Assembly (NCBI RefSeq): GCF_013155265.1
Contig: NZ_JABJXU010000013.1
Span: forward strand, 1 to 38,980
Source: Enterococcus sp. MMGLQ5-1
GTDB taxonomy: Bacteria > Bacillota > Bacilli > Lactobacillales > Streptococcaceae
Direction: 5' to 3'
DNA: 38,980 nt
Shown: piece by piece, positions 19,553 to 28,330 of the stretch
Layout: each line of letters starts with the position of its first letter
Position numbering within the stretch: position 1 is the stretch's first letter
The notes under the pieces: generated by a model
Seen by the model: only the letters and a program-made list of their open reading frames with translations
Databases searched by the model: none
Told to the model about the DNA's origin: nothing
Position numbers and translations under genes: made by a program

Positions 19553-20830
19553 ATGTTAGATATTAAACAAATTAGACAAAATTTTGATTTCGTGGCAGAA
19601 AAATTGGCAACACGTGGCGTTAAGGCCGAAACAATTGCAGAGCTTAAAAACTTAGATGAAAAAAGGCGTGAAATGCTAGTCAAATCGGAAACACTTAAGC
19701 AAGAGCGCAATACTGTATCTGAAGAAATCGCTATGGCCAAGCGTCAAAAAGAGGATGCAACAGATCAAATTAAAGCAATGCAGAATGTGGCAAAGGAAAT
19801 CAAGGCAATCGATACTCAATTGGCAGAGGTGGATGAAAAATTAAGCTATTTAGCAAGTATTTTGCCCAACCTCCCTCATGATGATGTCCCAATTGGTAAA
19901 GATGAGGCTGATAATGTGGAGGTTCGTCGGAATGGACAAGCACCAAAATTTGATTTTGAGCCAAAGCCCCATTGGGAAATCGGAGAAGCTTTAGGTATTC
20001 TAGACTTTGAACGTGGTGCAAAGGTAACTGGCTCTCGCTTCTTATTCTATAAAGGGCTAGGCGCTCGACTAGAACGTGCCCTTTATAATTTTATGCTAGA
20101 TGAGCATGGTAAAGAGGGCTATACAGAAATGATTACACCGTATATGGTCAATAGCGACTCAATGTACGGTACCGGTCAGTTTCCAAAATTCAAGGAAGAC
20201 GTTTTTCAATTAGAGAACTCTGACTATACCTTGATTCCAACTGCCGAAGTGCCTTTAACTAACTACTATCGTGGCGAAATTTTAGATAATCAGGCGTTAC
20301 CGATTTACTTTACTGCACTCAGCCCATCTTTTAGAAGTGAAGCAGGCTCTGCGGGTCGCGATACACGTGGCTTAATTCGTTTGCATCAATTTCATAAAGT
20401 TGAGATGGTGAAGTTCACCTCAAAAGAAACGAGCTATGACGAATTAGAAAAAATGACCAAAAATGCTGAAAATATCTTAGAAAAGCTGGGCTTGGCTTAT
20501 CGAGTTGTTGCACTTTCTACTGGTGATATGGGCTTCTCTGCTGCCAAAACCTATGATTTGGAGGTTTGGATTCCAGCGCAAAATACGTATCGTGAAATCT
20601 CTAGCTGTTCAAATACAGAGGATTTTCAAGCACGCCGCGCAGGCATTCGTTACCGAAACAATGAGGGCAAAACAGAATATGTCCATACCTTAAATGGCTC
20701 TGGTCTAGCTGTCGGAAGAACGGTAGCATCCATTTTGGAAAATTATCAAAATGCCGACGGCTCAGTCACTATTCCAGAAGTGCTGATCCCTTATATGGGT
20801 GGCGTTACAAGCATTACAACTGATAATTAA
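19553..20830 (+). CDS. serS: Seryl-tRNA synthetase
   Basis: A class II synthetase charging tRNA-Ser (and tRNA-Sec where present). The 425-aa protein has the N-terminal antiparallel coiled-coil arm (about 28-105) that grips the long variable arm of tRNA-Ser. The catalytic domain shows motif 2 as [21 protein letters not shown] and motif 3 as [18 protein letters not shown]. The PTAEVPLTN and [13 protein letters not shown] segments are also typical. Expression is controlled by the T-box upstream. No gene follows closely on the same strand. Confidence 0.98.
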   Translation: MLDIKQIRQNFDFVAEKLATRGVKAETIAELKNLDEKRREMLVKSETLKQERNTVSEEIAMAKRQKEDATDQIKAMQNVAKEIKAIDTQLAEVDEKLSYLASILPNLPHDDVPIGKDEADNVEVRRNGQAPKFDFEPKPHWEIGEALGILDFERGAKVTGSRFLFYKGLGARLERALYNFMLDEHGKEGYTEMITPYMVNSDSMYGTGQFPKFKEDVFQLENSDYTLIPTAEVPLTNYYRGEILDNQALPIYFTALSPSFRSEAGSAGRDTRGLIRLHQFHKVEMVKFTSKETSYDELEKMTKNAENILEKLGLAYRVVALSTGDMGFSAAKTYDLEVWIPAQNTYREISSCSNTEDFQARRAGIRYRNNEGKTEYVHTLNGSGLAVGRTVASILENYQNADGSVTIPEVLIPYMGGVTSITTDN

Positions 20831-20957
20831 CAAGGGCATACTCTGGCATTATATGCCTTCAATAATTTCGACATTTTTGTATTTACAAAGACATTTAATA
20901 ATTTTCTGAATACTGATTCGATATTAACTATAAATAATTTTTCTCCTATACTACTTA

Positions 20958-21062
20958 GGAGTTCATACAATATGGTGTTCGCTCAGCCATTTTGTATGAG
21001 TTAGGCTATTCGTTGCTTTTATATAACAGTTGCCAGCCACCCGCATAGTGGGTGGCTTTTTT
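20958..21062 (+). ncRNA. Candidate small structured RNA with intrinsic terminator
   Basis: Downstream of serS a TATACT -10-like box (20948-20953, weak -35) precedes a long hairpin: CATACAATATGG pairs with CCATTTTGTATG (one T-T mismatch, 11-nt loop, 20966-21000). It is followed by a strong intrinsic terminator, AGCCACCC/GGGTGGCT (21035-21042 / 21050-21057) with a T7 tail. The predicted transcript is about 100 nt with no supported reading frame. Alternatively the final hairpin only ends the serS mRNA. I do not recognise a known family; it lacks the signal recognition particle core. Confidence 0.45.
21035..21062 (+). terminator. Strong intrinsic terminator downstream of serS
   Basis: A GC-rich 8-bp stem with a 7-nt loop and T7 tail on the plus strand. 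It lies 205 nt after the serS stop, so it may end either serS or the candidate small RNA. Confidence 0.9.
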
Positions 21063-21167
21063 GTTTCATATACTAAGCGAGCTCAGCTGACTAAAGTCAT
21101 TAATAAAAAAAACTTTGAAATCCTCCCAAAAGAAAGATTTCAAAGTCTAGATATATCATATGTATTC

Positions 21168-21728
21168 TTAATTATTAATCGTTCGTTGTAAAATACTAGC
21201 AGGCATCGAAATATAAACAAAGCTCGCCACGATTGCTTTTATAATATCACCCGGGAGATAGACAGCTGAGCTGACTAGACCGATAACTGGTGACTGATTT
21301 AAATAAAGCCCCATATAGATGCCACCAATTGCATCAATCACTATCACACCAACTAAAGTCGCAATTAAGGCATTAACAATTTTTTGATCAAAATGCAATT
21401 TTTCAATCAAAAGACCAATTATAAAGGCTGCGACAAGATAACCAAGCAAAAAGCCCGCACTCACACTATAAAAAACCGCAATTCCGCCACGACCCCCTGC
21501 TAAAAAAGGCAACCCGACAGCAACTAAGATAAAAAAGCTAAAAACGGCTATCGGACCGTCTTTTTTACCCAAAAGAACACCAGCAAGTAGGATTCCTAAA
21601 TTTTGTAAAACAATCGGGACAGGCACAAAGCCGAGGGTGATTGGTGGAAATAAACCTAATAAAACGATAATGGCAACTATCATTGAAATTCGAGTTAATC
21701 GACGGATATCAAATTTTGTATTTTTCAA
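21168..21728 (-). CDS. bioY: Biotin transporter BioY (ECF S component)
   Basis: Membrane S component that captures biotin for an ECF transporter. The 186-aa protein has about six helices. BioY landmarks are VPIVLQNLGILLAGVLLGKKDG near 37-58, GGRGGIAVFYSVSAGFLLGY and YLPGDIIKAIVASF near the C terminus. The start is TTG, 6 nt from GGAGG, with no suitable ATG nearby. No EcfA/EcfT genes are adjacent, so it probably uses a shared energising module encoded elsewhere. Two BirA-like operators lie directly upstream. Confidence 0.93.
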   Translation of the reverse strand: MKNTKFDIRRLTRISMIVAIIVLLGLFPPITLGFVPVPIVLQNLGILLAGVLLGKKDGPIAVFSFFILVAVGLPFLAGGRGGIAVFYSVSAGFLLGYLVAAFIIGLLIEKLHFDQKIVNALIATLVGVIVIDAIGGIYMGLYLNQSPVIGLVSSAVYLPGDIIKAIVASFVYISMPASILQRTINN

Positions 21729-21759
21729 AGTAAACCTCCTATAGATAAAAAGTTTACTA
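21728..21759 (-). promoter_or_regulatory. BirA-like operator 1 at the bioY ribosome site
   Basis: AAGTAAAC (21728-21735), a 16-bp spacer, then GTTTACTA (21752-21759). This has the AAC-N15/16-GTT layout of Firmicutes BirA boxes. It overlaps the bioY Shine-Dalgarno and start codon. The match is to the pattern, not to a scored matrix. Confidence 0.6.
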
Positions 21760-21772
21760 CAACTTCGTCCAT

Positions 21773-21804
21773 TAGTAAACCTTTTTATTTATTTAAGTTA
21801 ACCA
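21773..21804 (-). promoter_or_regulatory. BirA-like operator 2 over the bioY promoter
   Basis: TAGTAAAC (21773-21780), a 16-bp spacer, then GTTAACCA (21797-21804), the same layout as operator 1 and 45 bp upstream of it. On the minus strand it covers a possible promoter (TTAACT, 18-bp spacer, TACTAA), so a bound repressor would block initiation. Confidence 0.58.
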
Positions 21805-21832
21805 AGACCTCCGCCTAAAAAAAAATCAATAC

Positions 21833-22099
21833 CTACTTCAAAACCTTTTCTTGAAAATTTCTGGAATTCTTCATAATATCTGAAAAAGTTGCAACCACCG
21901 TCTCTTGATGTACTTTATTATTAACTAAAGTCGCAATTTTTTTTAGAACTTCTTGCTCACGTTCACCATCAAAAATCGCTTTACCAGTATTTTTCTTATA
22001 TTCAACAATTTCAACAACTGCGTCCATTCTTTTTTCTAATAACGCGACCAATTCACCATCAATTTGATCAATTTCTCGTCTAATATCTTCAATCTCCAT
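21833..22099 (-). CDS. Chorismate mutase, AroQ class
   Basis: An 88-aa all-helical protein matching the AroQ fold, which converts chorismate to prephenate for phenylalanine and tyrosine. It opens with IEDIRREIDQIDGELVALLEKR, where Arg and the IDGELVALL helix are family hallmarks. A second helix follows with VVEYKKNTGKAIFDGEREQEVLKK, including the Lys and Arg/Glu that line the active site. It is a free-standing domain with no fused prephenate dehydratase or DAHP synthase. It faces the SulP gene across about 155 bp and lies upstream of bioY on the same strand. Confidence 0.85.
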   Translation of the reverse strand: MEIEDIRREIDQIDGELVALLEKRMDAVVEIVEYKKNTGKAIFDGEREQEVLKKIATLVNNKVHQETVVATFSDIMKNSRNFQEKVLK

Positions 22100-22254
22100 A
22101 AAGCCCTCCTTATTTATTTATATCGTAACACAATTACAAAAATCTTTGCATCTCAGTTCGCAAAAAAGCGTTTGCACTTTGAAATAACCCTTGTTTTCAA
22201 TTTTTTATTGTGATACCCTTGGTTTGTTTTCACTACCAAAATCAAGGAGGTAAA

Positions 22255-23877
22255 ATGTTTACAAGTTTTATAGGCAATCTAAGAAAAGAGTTTCATCAAT
22301 ATAACAGGGCAAAGCTAATAAAAGATTTTTTAGCCGGAATAACAGTCGCAGCGGTAGCTCTCCCACTTGCGCTTGCATTTGGGGTATCTAGTGGCGCAGA
22401 CGCATCTGCTGGACTGATTACTGCAATTATTGCCGGACTAGTTATCGGGTCGTTGTCTGGTGCATTTTATCAAATATCAGGTCCAACAGGCGCGATGGCA
22501 GCGGTCCTAGTTTCCATTATTGCTAAATACCAGCTCACCGGTATTTTTATCGCCACCTTTATCGCTGGTATTTTCTTATTAGTTGCCGGTATCTTTCGTT
22601 TAGGTGTTTTAACAACCCTTATCCCATCTTCAGTCATCACAGGCTTCACTTCAGGAATCGCTTTTATCATTGCTTCTGGTCAAATCAAAAATTTATTCGG
22701 TGTCAATCAGGCTAATGCTGATCTAGCAGCTGTTTTAAAGCAAATTATTCACTTACAGTTTAAACCAATCGCACTTATTATCGGACTACTTTCTATTCTA
22801 CTCATTATTTTATACCCTAAAAAATGGGGGCAATATCTGCCTGCCTCCCTAGTTACTATCTTGATTGCGACTATTTTTACCTTAGTCCTTAAGCTAGATG
22901 TTGCTACTGTTGGCAATATTCCACAAACCTTAATACCCGAAAAGCATTTAACAATTAGTAATTTAAAATGGCCCGTTATACAAGATTTACTCTTGCCAGC
23001 ATTCAGTATTGCAGCACTGGGCATGATTGAAAGCCTGCTCTGTGGTGCCTCAGCAGGTAGAATGACCGGCGTAAAGCTCAATAATAATCAAGAATTAATT
23101 GCCCAAGGCATCGGTAATATGATCCTACCTTTCTTTGGTGGTATTCCGGCAACAGCAGCGATAGCACGAACCAGTGTCGCTATTAAATCAGGCGCTCAAA
23201 CACGTCTAACTGGGATTTTCCATGCACTCATCTTGCTTTGCTCAATGTTTATTTTTGCACCGTTCATGTCAAATATCCCACTTGCCGCACTCGCAGCCGT
23301 TTTAATTATGACTGCTTTTCGAATGAATGAATGGTCTGCAATTCGCTATCTATATCAACATCGCATGAAAAGCGGTCTCATTAAGTTTGCAGTGACAATG
23401 GTAATTACAATTGTTTTTGATTTAAGCGTTGCCATTATGGTCGGTATCTTACTTGGCTTCATCTTATTTATTTACAAGGTTGCTCGAATTGAGATTACGA
23501 GCTCACCAATTAATACCGAACGATTAGATGAAAGCGCTCGTGCAAAATCGGCAAACTGGACTGTTGTCTATATCTCAGGACCTTTATTCTTTTTAACCGC
23601 AGATACGCTAAGTAGCAAATTAGAGCAATTACCTGAAAAGCAAAACGTCATTCTATCGCTGAGAGGTGTGCCAATGGTTGATGTTACCTCGCTAAGAATG
23701 CTTTTAGAATACTGTCAGGAAATGCAGGCACGCAAGCAAAGGGTGATTTTTTCTTCAATGAATCAACAGTTGTTCGATAGTTTGAAACGAGCAGGGATTG
23801 TTGATTTACTAGGTAAGGAGGCCTTCTATCCAGCAGTCAACCAATTTTTAATCACGCTTTGGCAATCTGAAGAATAA
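22255..23877 (+). CDS. SulP-family anion transporter with STAS domain
   Basis: A 540-aa inner-membrane transporter of the SulP (SLC26) family, which moves sulfate, bicarbonate or other anions. The N-terminal AAVALPLALAFG and GLITAIIAGLVIGSLSGAFYQISGPTGA segments match the substrate-binding half helices. Ten to fourteen helices extend to about residue 415. A cytoplasmic STAS domain covers about 430-540 (FFLTADTLSSKL, DVTSLRMLLEYC). The ATG at 22255 sits 4 nt after GGAGG; an in-frame ATG 15 codons upstream has no ribosome site. No carbonic anhydrase or sulfur gene is adjacent, so the substrate is unknown. Confidence 0.93.
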   Translation: MFTSFIGNLRKEFHQYNRAKLIKDFLAGITVAAVALPLALAFGVSSGADASAGLITAIIAGLVIGSLSGAFYQISGPTGAMAAVLVSIIAKYQLTGIFIATFIAGIFLLVAGIFRLGVLTTLIPSSVITGFTSGIAFIIASGQIKNLFGVNQANADLAAVLKQIIHLQFKPIALIIGLLSILLIILYPKKWGQYLPASLVTILIATIFTLVLKLDVATVGNIPQTLIPEKHLTISNLKWPVIQDLLLPAFSIAALGMIESLLCGASAGRMTGVKLNNNQELIAQGIGNMILPFFGGIPATAAIARTSVAIKSGAQTRLTGIFHALILLCSMFIFAPFMSNIPLAALAAVLIMTAFRMNEWSAIRYLYQHRMKSGLIKFAVTMVITIVFDLSVAIMVGILLGFILFIYKVARIEITSSPINTERLDESARAKSANWTVVYISGPLFFLTADTLSSKLEQLPEKQNVILSLRGVPMVDVTSLRMLLEYCQEMQARKQRVIFSSMNQQLFDSLKRAGIVDLLGKEAFYPAVNQFLITLWQSEE

Positions 23878-24195
23878 TGGTTCAATGTCATATCGAACTG
23901 ATTTTGCAAAAATAATCAATATGATTGTTAGGCAGGCGCCTTCGGACGACTGCCCTTTGGTGTAGATTGACTGCGAAAAGGAAGAAATTCTCAAAAACAA
24001 TACCAAATTCACACTGCTCATGCTGAATGGCTGCGAAAAAGGAAGGTTTTCGAGGAAAGATTGAATTATTTGCAAATATAAGAGCAATTTCATTTTAGGG
24101 CAATACGTCTTTTTTATCATCTCAGGATAAATAAAAATCGAACCGAAATATTTATCAATCCAACTTATTACAGAGCTAGACTAATGACAAATCAA
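23878..24195. other. Gene-free region with a direct repeat and small hairpin
   Basis: No credible gene. It contains a GGCAG/CTGCC hairpin with a TTCG centre (23931-23954). Two related 16-17-bp segments, GACTGCGAAAAGGAAG (23969-23984) and GGCTGCGAAAAAGGAAG (24029-24045), lie 60 bp apart and suggest an old tandem duplication. No clear terminator for the SulP gene apart from the shared hairpin that follows. Confidence 0.4.
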
Positions 24196-24230
24196 AAAGC
24201 AACCAACCTATTTTACAGGCTGGTTGCTTT
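24196..24230 (-). terminator. Terminator of the HdiR-like gene, probably bidirectional
   Basis: AAAGCAACCA (24196-24205) pairs perfectly with TGGTTGCTTT (24221-24230). T-rich tails exist on both strands (TTTTTGATTTG on minus, TTTAATTATTT on plus), so it can serve both convergent genes. Confidence 0.88.
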
Positions 24231-24236
24231 AATTAT

Positions 24237-24995
24237 TTATTGATCAACTGTTGGATAGCTTGCAATTACCTTTCCAATGACATATGGAATGTCCTCATAG
24301 CTGACGTCTTCATAATCAGGTACTGGAATAACAATATCCTGATAGGCTGGATTAATTGAAACTAAGCGAGTTGCCTCATCATCTTGATAAACTTTTTTAA
24401 GGTAATTATGCTTTTGGTAGTCTACTGCATAAATACCGCCGTCATCAACCTGACTTGCTTTTCTAAAAAGTGCAATTTCGCCGTTATGAAATTCTGGCTC
24501 CATCGAATCACCTTCAACAATCATTGCAAAATCAAACTTAGGTGGCTCTTCCTCAACGTAAAAATAGTCAACAACACCGTCAACCTGCTCTTTACCCCAC
24601 CCTAATCCAGCAGCAATATGCTGATAAACAGGAATTTTAAATAATTGCTTAGCCTGACGTCGCGCCGCCAACTCATCACTTTGATTTTGAAGTAGCTGTT
24701 GCACATATGTCGTTGCTTTAATTTTATTTTCCCGCGTTAATCTTCTAAATAAATCGCCGATATTAACTGTTCTCTTTTTATTAGCTAAATCTGAATTGAG
24801 CAAATCATTTACAGAAACCTCAAAATAATCAGCTAGAAAATTCAATATTTCATGCTTTGGCTCTGATTTACCTTGTTCCCAATAGCTAATTGTGCCAACA
24901 CTTTTTTTATTTAGTAAATTTGCAATATCTCTTTGTTCTAATTTGTTCTTAGTTCGCAAATATTTTAAATTTTTGCCAAAGTAACTGTCTGCCAT
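24237..24995 (-). CDS. HdiR-like self-cleaving repressor (HTH-XRE plus S24 peptidase)
   Basis: A 252-aa LexA-like regulator. An N-terminal Cro/CI helix-turn-helix (about 5-65) is joined by a linker to a C-terminal S24 peptidase fold (about 120-250). The likely self-cleavage bond is Ala129-Gly130 (HIAAGLG), the nucleophile is Ser164 in GDSMEP, and the general base is Lys200 in YLKKV. This matches HdiR of Lactococcus lactis, which represses itself and SOS genes until RecA-stimulated cleavage (established). Two palindromes upstream lie on its own promoter and on the divergent one. No phage genes surround it, which argues against a prophage repressor. The ATG at 24995 is preferred to the TTG just before it. 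Confidence 0.9.
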   Translation of the reverse strand: MADSYFGKNLKYLRTKNKLEQRDIANLLNKKSVGTISYWEQGKSEPKHEILNFLADYFEVSVNDLLNSDLANKKRTVNIGDLFRRLTRENKIKATTYVQQLLQNQSDELAARRQAKQLFKIPVYQHIAAGLGWGKEQVDGVVDYFYVEEEPPKFDFAMIVEGDSMEPEFHNGEIALFRKASQVDDGGIYAVDYQKHNYLKKVYQDDEATRLVSINPAYQDIVIPVPDYEDVSYEDIPYVIGKVIASYPTVDQ

Positions 24996-25038
24996 CAACT
25001 CACCACTTTTCTCAAAATTATTGTCTTTTATGTATTTA

Positions 25039-25066
25039 ATTATAACATTTACAAAAAATATTTCAA
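25039..25066 (-). promoter_or_regulatory. Promoter of the HdiR-like gene
   Basis: Read on the minus strand: TTGAAA (25061-25066), a 16-bp spacer, then TATAAT (25039-25044) preceded by TGT, an extended -10. The -35 lies inside operator 1. Confidence 0.75.
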
Positions 25067-25078
25067 TAAAATTGAAAT
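25060..25078. promoter_or_regulatory. HdiR-type operator O1
   Basis: Perfect palindrome ATTTCAAT-AAA-ATTGAAAT covering the -35 of the repressor gene. The core TTCAATAAAATTGAA is repeated in O2, 29 bp away centre to centre (about three helical turns). Autorepression is inferred. Confidence 0.78.
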
Positions 25079-25085
25079 AAAATAC

Positions 25086-25114
25086 TTGAATTCAATAAAA
25101 TTGAAATGTATAAT
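25086..25114 (+). promoter_or_regulatory. Promoter of the divergent small membrane-protein gene
   Basis: TTGAAT (25086-25091), a 17-bp spacer and a perfect TATAAT (25109-25114), 34 bp before the ATG. Operator 2 fills the spacer. Confidence 0.82.
25089..25107. promoter_or_regulatory. HdiR-type operator O2
   Basis: AATTCAAT-AAA-ATTGAAAT, the same palindrome core as O1, lying exactly between the -35 and -10 of the divergent gene, where a bound repressor would exclude RNA polymerase. Confidence 0.78.
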
Positions 25115-25148
25115 ATGATTATTAAGTTCAAAGTAAGGAGATTATCTT

Positions 25149-25451
25149 ATGAAAAATATCGGATTAATTATATTAAGCATTATTATTACAAGCCTCAATG
25201 TTGCTGCTTTTGGATTAGTTGTGGGTCTAATGGCTACAGCTGGAGTAATTGCTGCCTTAGCCTCTGGCTATATCTACTTCCAAATGAAAAAGGAAAAAAT
25301 AATCGAAGAAAGCCATTTGAGCAATCAACCATTTTTCAACAATGAAGAGGAATGGAAGGCCTATTACCATCGGGATGCCACCCCCTTATCAGAAGAAAGT
25401 GAATTAAAAATCCTGCTCGCAGAAAATATTAATCAGCTTGCGGTAAGCTAA
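25149..25451 (+). CDS. Small membrane protein, probably damage-inducible (HdiR-controlled)
   Basis: A 100-aa protein I do not recognise. One long or two short hydrophobic helices cover about residues 4-45, with a basic KMKKEK-like edge that puts the C-terminal half in the cytoplasm. Residues 48-100 are hydrophilic and acidic, with an EEEWKAYYHRD segment. The ATG follows AAGGAG at 8 nt. It is transcribed divergently from the HdiR-like repressor from a strong promoter whose spacer is a repressor palindrome, so induction by DNA damage is likely. Small membrane proteins under LexA (SosA, YneA, SulA-like function) often halt cell division. That role here is a hypothesis from context, not from homology. 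Confidence 0.8.
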   Translation: MKNIGLIILSIIITSLNVAAFGLVVGLMATAGVIAALASGYIYFQMKKEKIIEESHLSNQPFFNNEEEWKAYYHRDATPLSEESELKILLAENINQLAVS

Positions 25452-25466
25452 TATAAAGCAATAAAG

Positions 25467-25557
25467 ATGTGACAAAAAGCGTTTTTGCAGCATAGAAGAC
25501 CGATGAATCACAAATATAAAACCAAGAGGGATGGGACTTATGTCACATTTCCTTTTT
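25467..25557 (+). terminator. Large-loop hairpin with T tract after the small membrane-protein gene
   Basis: ATGTGACA (25467-25474) pairs with TGTCACAT (25541-25548), then CCTTTTTTT follows. The 66-nt loop is long for a terminator. The left flank (AAAGATGTGACAAAAAGCG...) resembles the start of the palindromic element at 33.6 kb, so this may be a member of the same intergenic repeat family. Confidence 0.5.
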
Positions 25558-25658
25558 TTACTTTTTATGTATAAAAAAAGATAGCACTTGCTTGAAGCAT
25601 TCAGAAGTTAAATTTTATAAATTCAAGCTTTGAATGCCGTAGCTGTACTAACTTTTAA

Positions 25659-26111
25659 TTATTTAGCTGTTCTTTGTTTCGTATCTAAAATTACCGTGAC
25701 CGGTCCATCATTGACCAAGCTAATTTGCATATCTGCCCCAAATTGACCTGTTTGCACATTAATACTTGCTGATAGTAATTGGTTAAACAGCTGATACATT
25801 TGATTGGCAAATTGAGGCATTGCAGCGTTGGTAAAGCTTGGCCGATTACCTTTTTTGGTATCTGCAAATAAGGTAAACTGAGAAATTGAAAGAATGGCGC
25901 CCTTGATATCCTTAATACTGAGATTCATTAAGCCCTTTTCATCTGAAAATATACGCATATTGAGTAGCTTTCGACTAGCATATGCCAAATCCTCTTGAGT
26001 ATCTTCTGGTGCAATACCAACCAATAATAATAGGCCTGAGCCAATTTCACCCACAATTTTATCTTCAATTGTAACAGATGCGGAGGTTACACGTTGGATT
26101 ACAATTTTCAT
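25659..26111 (-). CDS. dtd: D-aminoacyl-tRNA deacylase
   Basis: Hydrolyses D-amino acids (and glycine mis-charged on tRNA-Ala) from tRNA as a proofreading step. The 150-aa protein has the two family motifs, [12 protein letters not shown] near 77-88 and [11 protein letters not shown] near the C terminus, and the N-terminal [16 protein letters not shown]. Its ATG shares one base with the relA stop (TGATG), so it is coupled to relA, an arrangement common in Firmicutes. Confidence 0.97.
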   Translation of the reverse strand: MKIVIQRVTSASVTIEDKIVGEIGSGLLLLVGIAPEDTQEDLAYASRKLLNMRIFSDEKGLMNLSIKDIKGAILSISQFTLFADTKKGNRPSFTNAAMPQFANQMYQLFNQLLSASINVQTGQFGADMQISLVNDGPVTVILDTKQRTAK

Positions 26112-28330
26112 CAGCCATTTGTCCTTTTAACACTAATCACATCGGGAATCATCTTTATTTTATCAACAATCATTGTTAATTCTTCCTTATCCTGAATCGG
26201 AATCGCAATATGAATCATCGCCTTGCGGTCCTTTGCAGGATAGGCATTAACGCTAATCACATTTTTAACAAAGTTACTAACCACTAGATAAACTTCATTA
26301 AACAGGCCCGGCTTATCAACAGCATAAATATCAAGTTCCGCCTTGTAAATTTTACTATTACCAGAATGCTCTTCCCACTCAACCTCCACTAATCTTGCTT
26401 CAACATTTTCTTGATTGGCAATGTTAGGGCAATCAGTTCGATGAATCGACACGCCTCTACCCTTAGTAATATAACCGACAATTTCATCTCCGGGTACAGG
26501 ATTACAGCATTTAGCGAGACGAATTAAAAGATTGTTAACACCCTGGATGACAGCACCACCATCGGTTTTAACCTTCATTTTACCTGTGTCTTCTTTTTTA
26601 ATTGGTACCTTAGAAATTTCCATGCGCTCGGCTTCTTCCTTATCACGAGCCTGACGCTTTCTTTCTTCATGGGTCAGCTTATTGCCGACTGAAACAGGGC
26701 TGATTTCACCGAAACCAATTGCCGCCATTAAGTCATCTTCATTCTTATAATTTAATTTCGGCAATAATTCGGCAATGTGTTTTTTATCCATAAACTGATT
26801 CGGTACAAAATCATGGTCTAGTAGGAAATTTTTCAATAAATCTCGACCTTTATTGACGCTTAATTCCCGATCCTGAACTTTGAAAAAGCGTTTAATTTTA
26901 TTGCGTGCTTTTGTGGTCTTAACAAATTTTAGCCAGTCACGACTCGGTCCAAAGGAATTTGAGGAGGTAATAATTTCAACACGATCACCAGTCTTCAATT
27001 TATAATCAAAGGTCACCATTCGACCATTAACCTTAGCACCTGTTGCCTTGTCACCTACTTGCGTATGAACGGCATAAGCAAAGTCTAATGGACCACTACC
27101 TTTTGGTAATTCTATGACTGCGCCCTTTGGCGAATTGACATAGACTTTACTTGATAAAACATCACCTTTAACTGAATCAATAAACTCCAAAGCATCATTG
27201 CTTTCCTGTTTTATTTCCAATAATTCGGTTTTCAAAAAGTTCAATTGCTTTTCAATAATATCAGGTTCATTTTTATCGCCTTTGCCCTGTTTATATGCCC
27301 AGTGAGCTGCAACCCCGTATTCAGCAACCTCGTGCATTTTAGTTGTCCGAATTTGGATTTCTAACGGCTGTCCCTCTGGTCCAATAACAGTCGTATGCAA
27401 GGACTGATAGCCATTCGCCTTAGCAGCTGCGATATAATCTTTAAAACGATTTGACATGGGATTCCAGATATCGTGAACATAACCCAAAACTGCATAGCAA
27501 TCGCCCTTCGTTTCGACAATACAACGAATTGCCAATAAATCATAAAGCTCTTCAAAACGTTTCTTTTGATCTTTCATCTTGCGATAAATTGAATAGATAT
27601 GCTTAGGTCGGCCATAGATATCCCCGTAGATACCATTTTCTTCTGTCTTATCTCTCAATTTTTCAATTGCAGTATCAACAATTCGTTCACGCTCAGAACG
27701 CTTATTTTTCATTAAATGAACGATTCGATAATACTGTTTAGGCTCCAGATAGCGTAATGAGGTATCCTCTAACTCCCACTTGATCCGATTAATACCGAGA
27801 CGATCCGCAATTGGTGCATAGATTTCTAATGTTTCTCTTGAGATGCGTTGCTGCTTATCTGGTCTTAGATGCTTCAAGGTTCGCATATTATGCAAGCGAT
27901 CAGCTAATTTAACCATGATTACACGTAAATCCTTAACCATTGCCAGTAGCATTTTTTGATGCGTTTCAGCCTGCTGCTCTTCGTGAGATTTATATTCAAC
28001 TTTACCAATTTTCGTTACACCCTCGACAATTTGGGCAATCTCTGGTGAAAAATCAATCGCGAGCTGCTCGTTTGTGACATCGGTATCTTCAACAACATCA
28101 TGCAAAAAGCCACAGGCAACAGTCACAGCATCCATTCTAAGCTCAGCTAAAATCCCTGCCACTTGAATTGGATGAATAATATACGGCTCCCCAGATTTTC
28201 TAGTCTGATGACTATGAGCATTGGTCGCATAATCCAAAGCATGCTTTACAATTTTGATGTCTTCAGGATTCATATATCTTTGGCAAAGACTGACTACGCC
28301 TTCTCCAGTAATATTTACTTCTTTTGGCAT
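26111..28330 (-). CDS. relA: Bifunctional (p)ppGpp synthetase/hydrolase Rel
   Basis: The ribosome-linked stringent-response enzyme of Firmicutes, making and degrading (p)ppGpp. The 739-aa protein is complete. The HD hydrolase domain (about 35-190) has HDVVEDTD with His77, Asp78, Glu81 and Asp82. The synthetase domain (about 240-355) has [18 protein letters not shown] and EIQIRT. A TGS domain starts at about 392 ([16 protein letters not shown]), a zinc-finger-like CCNPVPGD segment lies near 600, and an ACT domain forms the last 75 residues. Both active sites look intact. It is co-transcribed with dtd and follows rsmE and the DeoC-like gene. Confidence 0.97.
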   Translation of the reverse strand: MPKEVNITGEGVVSLCQRYMNPEDIKIVKHALDYATNAHSHQTRKSGEPYIIHPIQVAGILAELRMDAVTVACGFLHDVVEDTDVTNEQLAIDFSPEIAQIVEGVTKIGKVEYKSHEEQQAETHQKMLLAMVKDLRVIMVKLADRLHNMRTLKHLRPDKQQRISRETLEIYAPIADRLGINRIKWELEDTSLRYLEPKQYYRIVHLMKNKRSERERIVDTAIEKLRDKTEENGIYGDIYGRPKHIYSIYRKMKDQKKRFEELYDLLAIRCIVETKGDCYAVLGYVHDIWNPMSNRFKDYIAAAKANGYQSLHTTVIGPEGQPLEIQIRTTKMHEVAEYGVAAHWAYKQGKGDKNEPDIIEKQLNFLKTELLEIKQESNDALEFIDSVKGDVLSSKVYVNSPKGAVIELPKGSGPLDFAYAVHTQVGDKATGAKVNGRMVTFDYKLKTGDRVEIITSSNSFGPSRDWLKFVKTTKARNKIKRFFKVQDRELSVNKGRDLLKNFLLDHDFVPNQFMDKKHIAELLPKLNYKNEDDLMAAIGFGEISPVSVGNKLTHEERKRQARDKEEAERMEISKVPIKKEDTGKMKVKTDGGAVIQGVNNLLIRLAKCCNPVPGDEIVGYITKGRGVSIHRTDCPNIANQENVEARLVEVEWEEHSGNSKIYKAELDIYAVDKPGLFNEVYLVVSNFVKNVISVNAYPAKDRKAMIHIAIPIQDKEELTMIVDKIKMIPDVISVKRTNG

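Noticed and set aside
20958-21062. Small signal recognition particle RNA or tmRNA
   Set aside because: The conserved GGAAGCAGC-type core and tRNA-like ends are absent.
23848-24120. A 90-codon minus-strand frame next to the SulP gene
   Set aside because: No ribosome site, low-complexity hydrophobic sequence, and overlap with the SulP gene end.
24237-24995. Prophage CI-type repressor
   Set aside because: No integrase, attachment site or phage structural genes in the window; context and operators fit an HdiR-type chromosomal regulator better.
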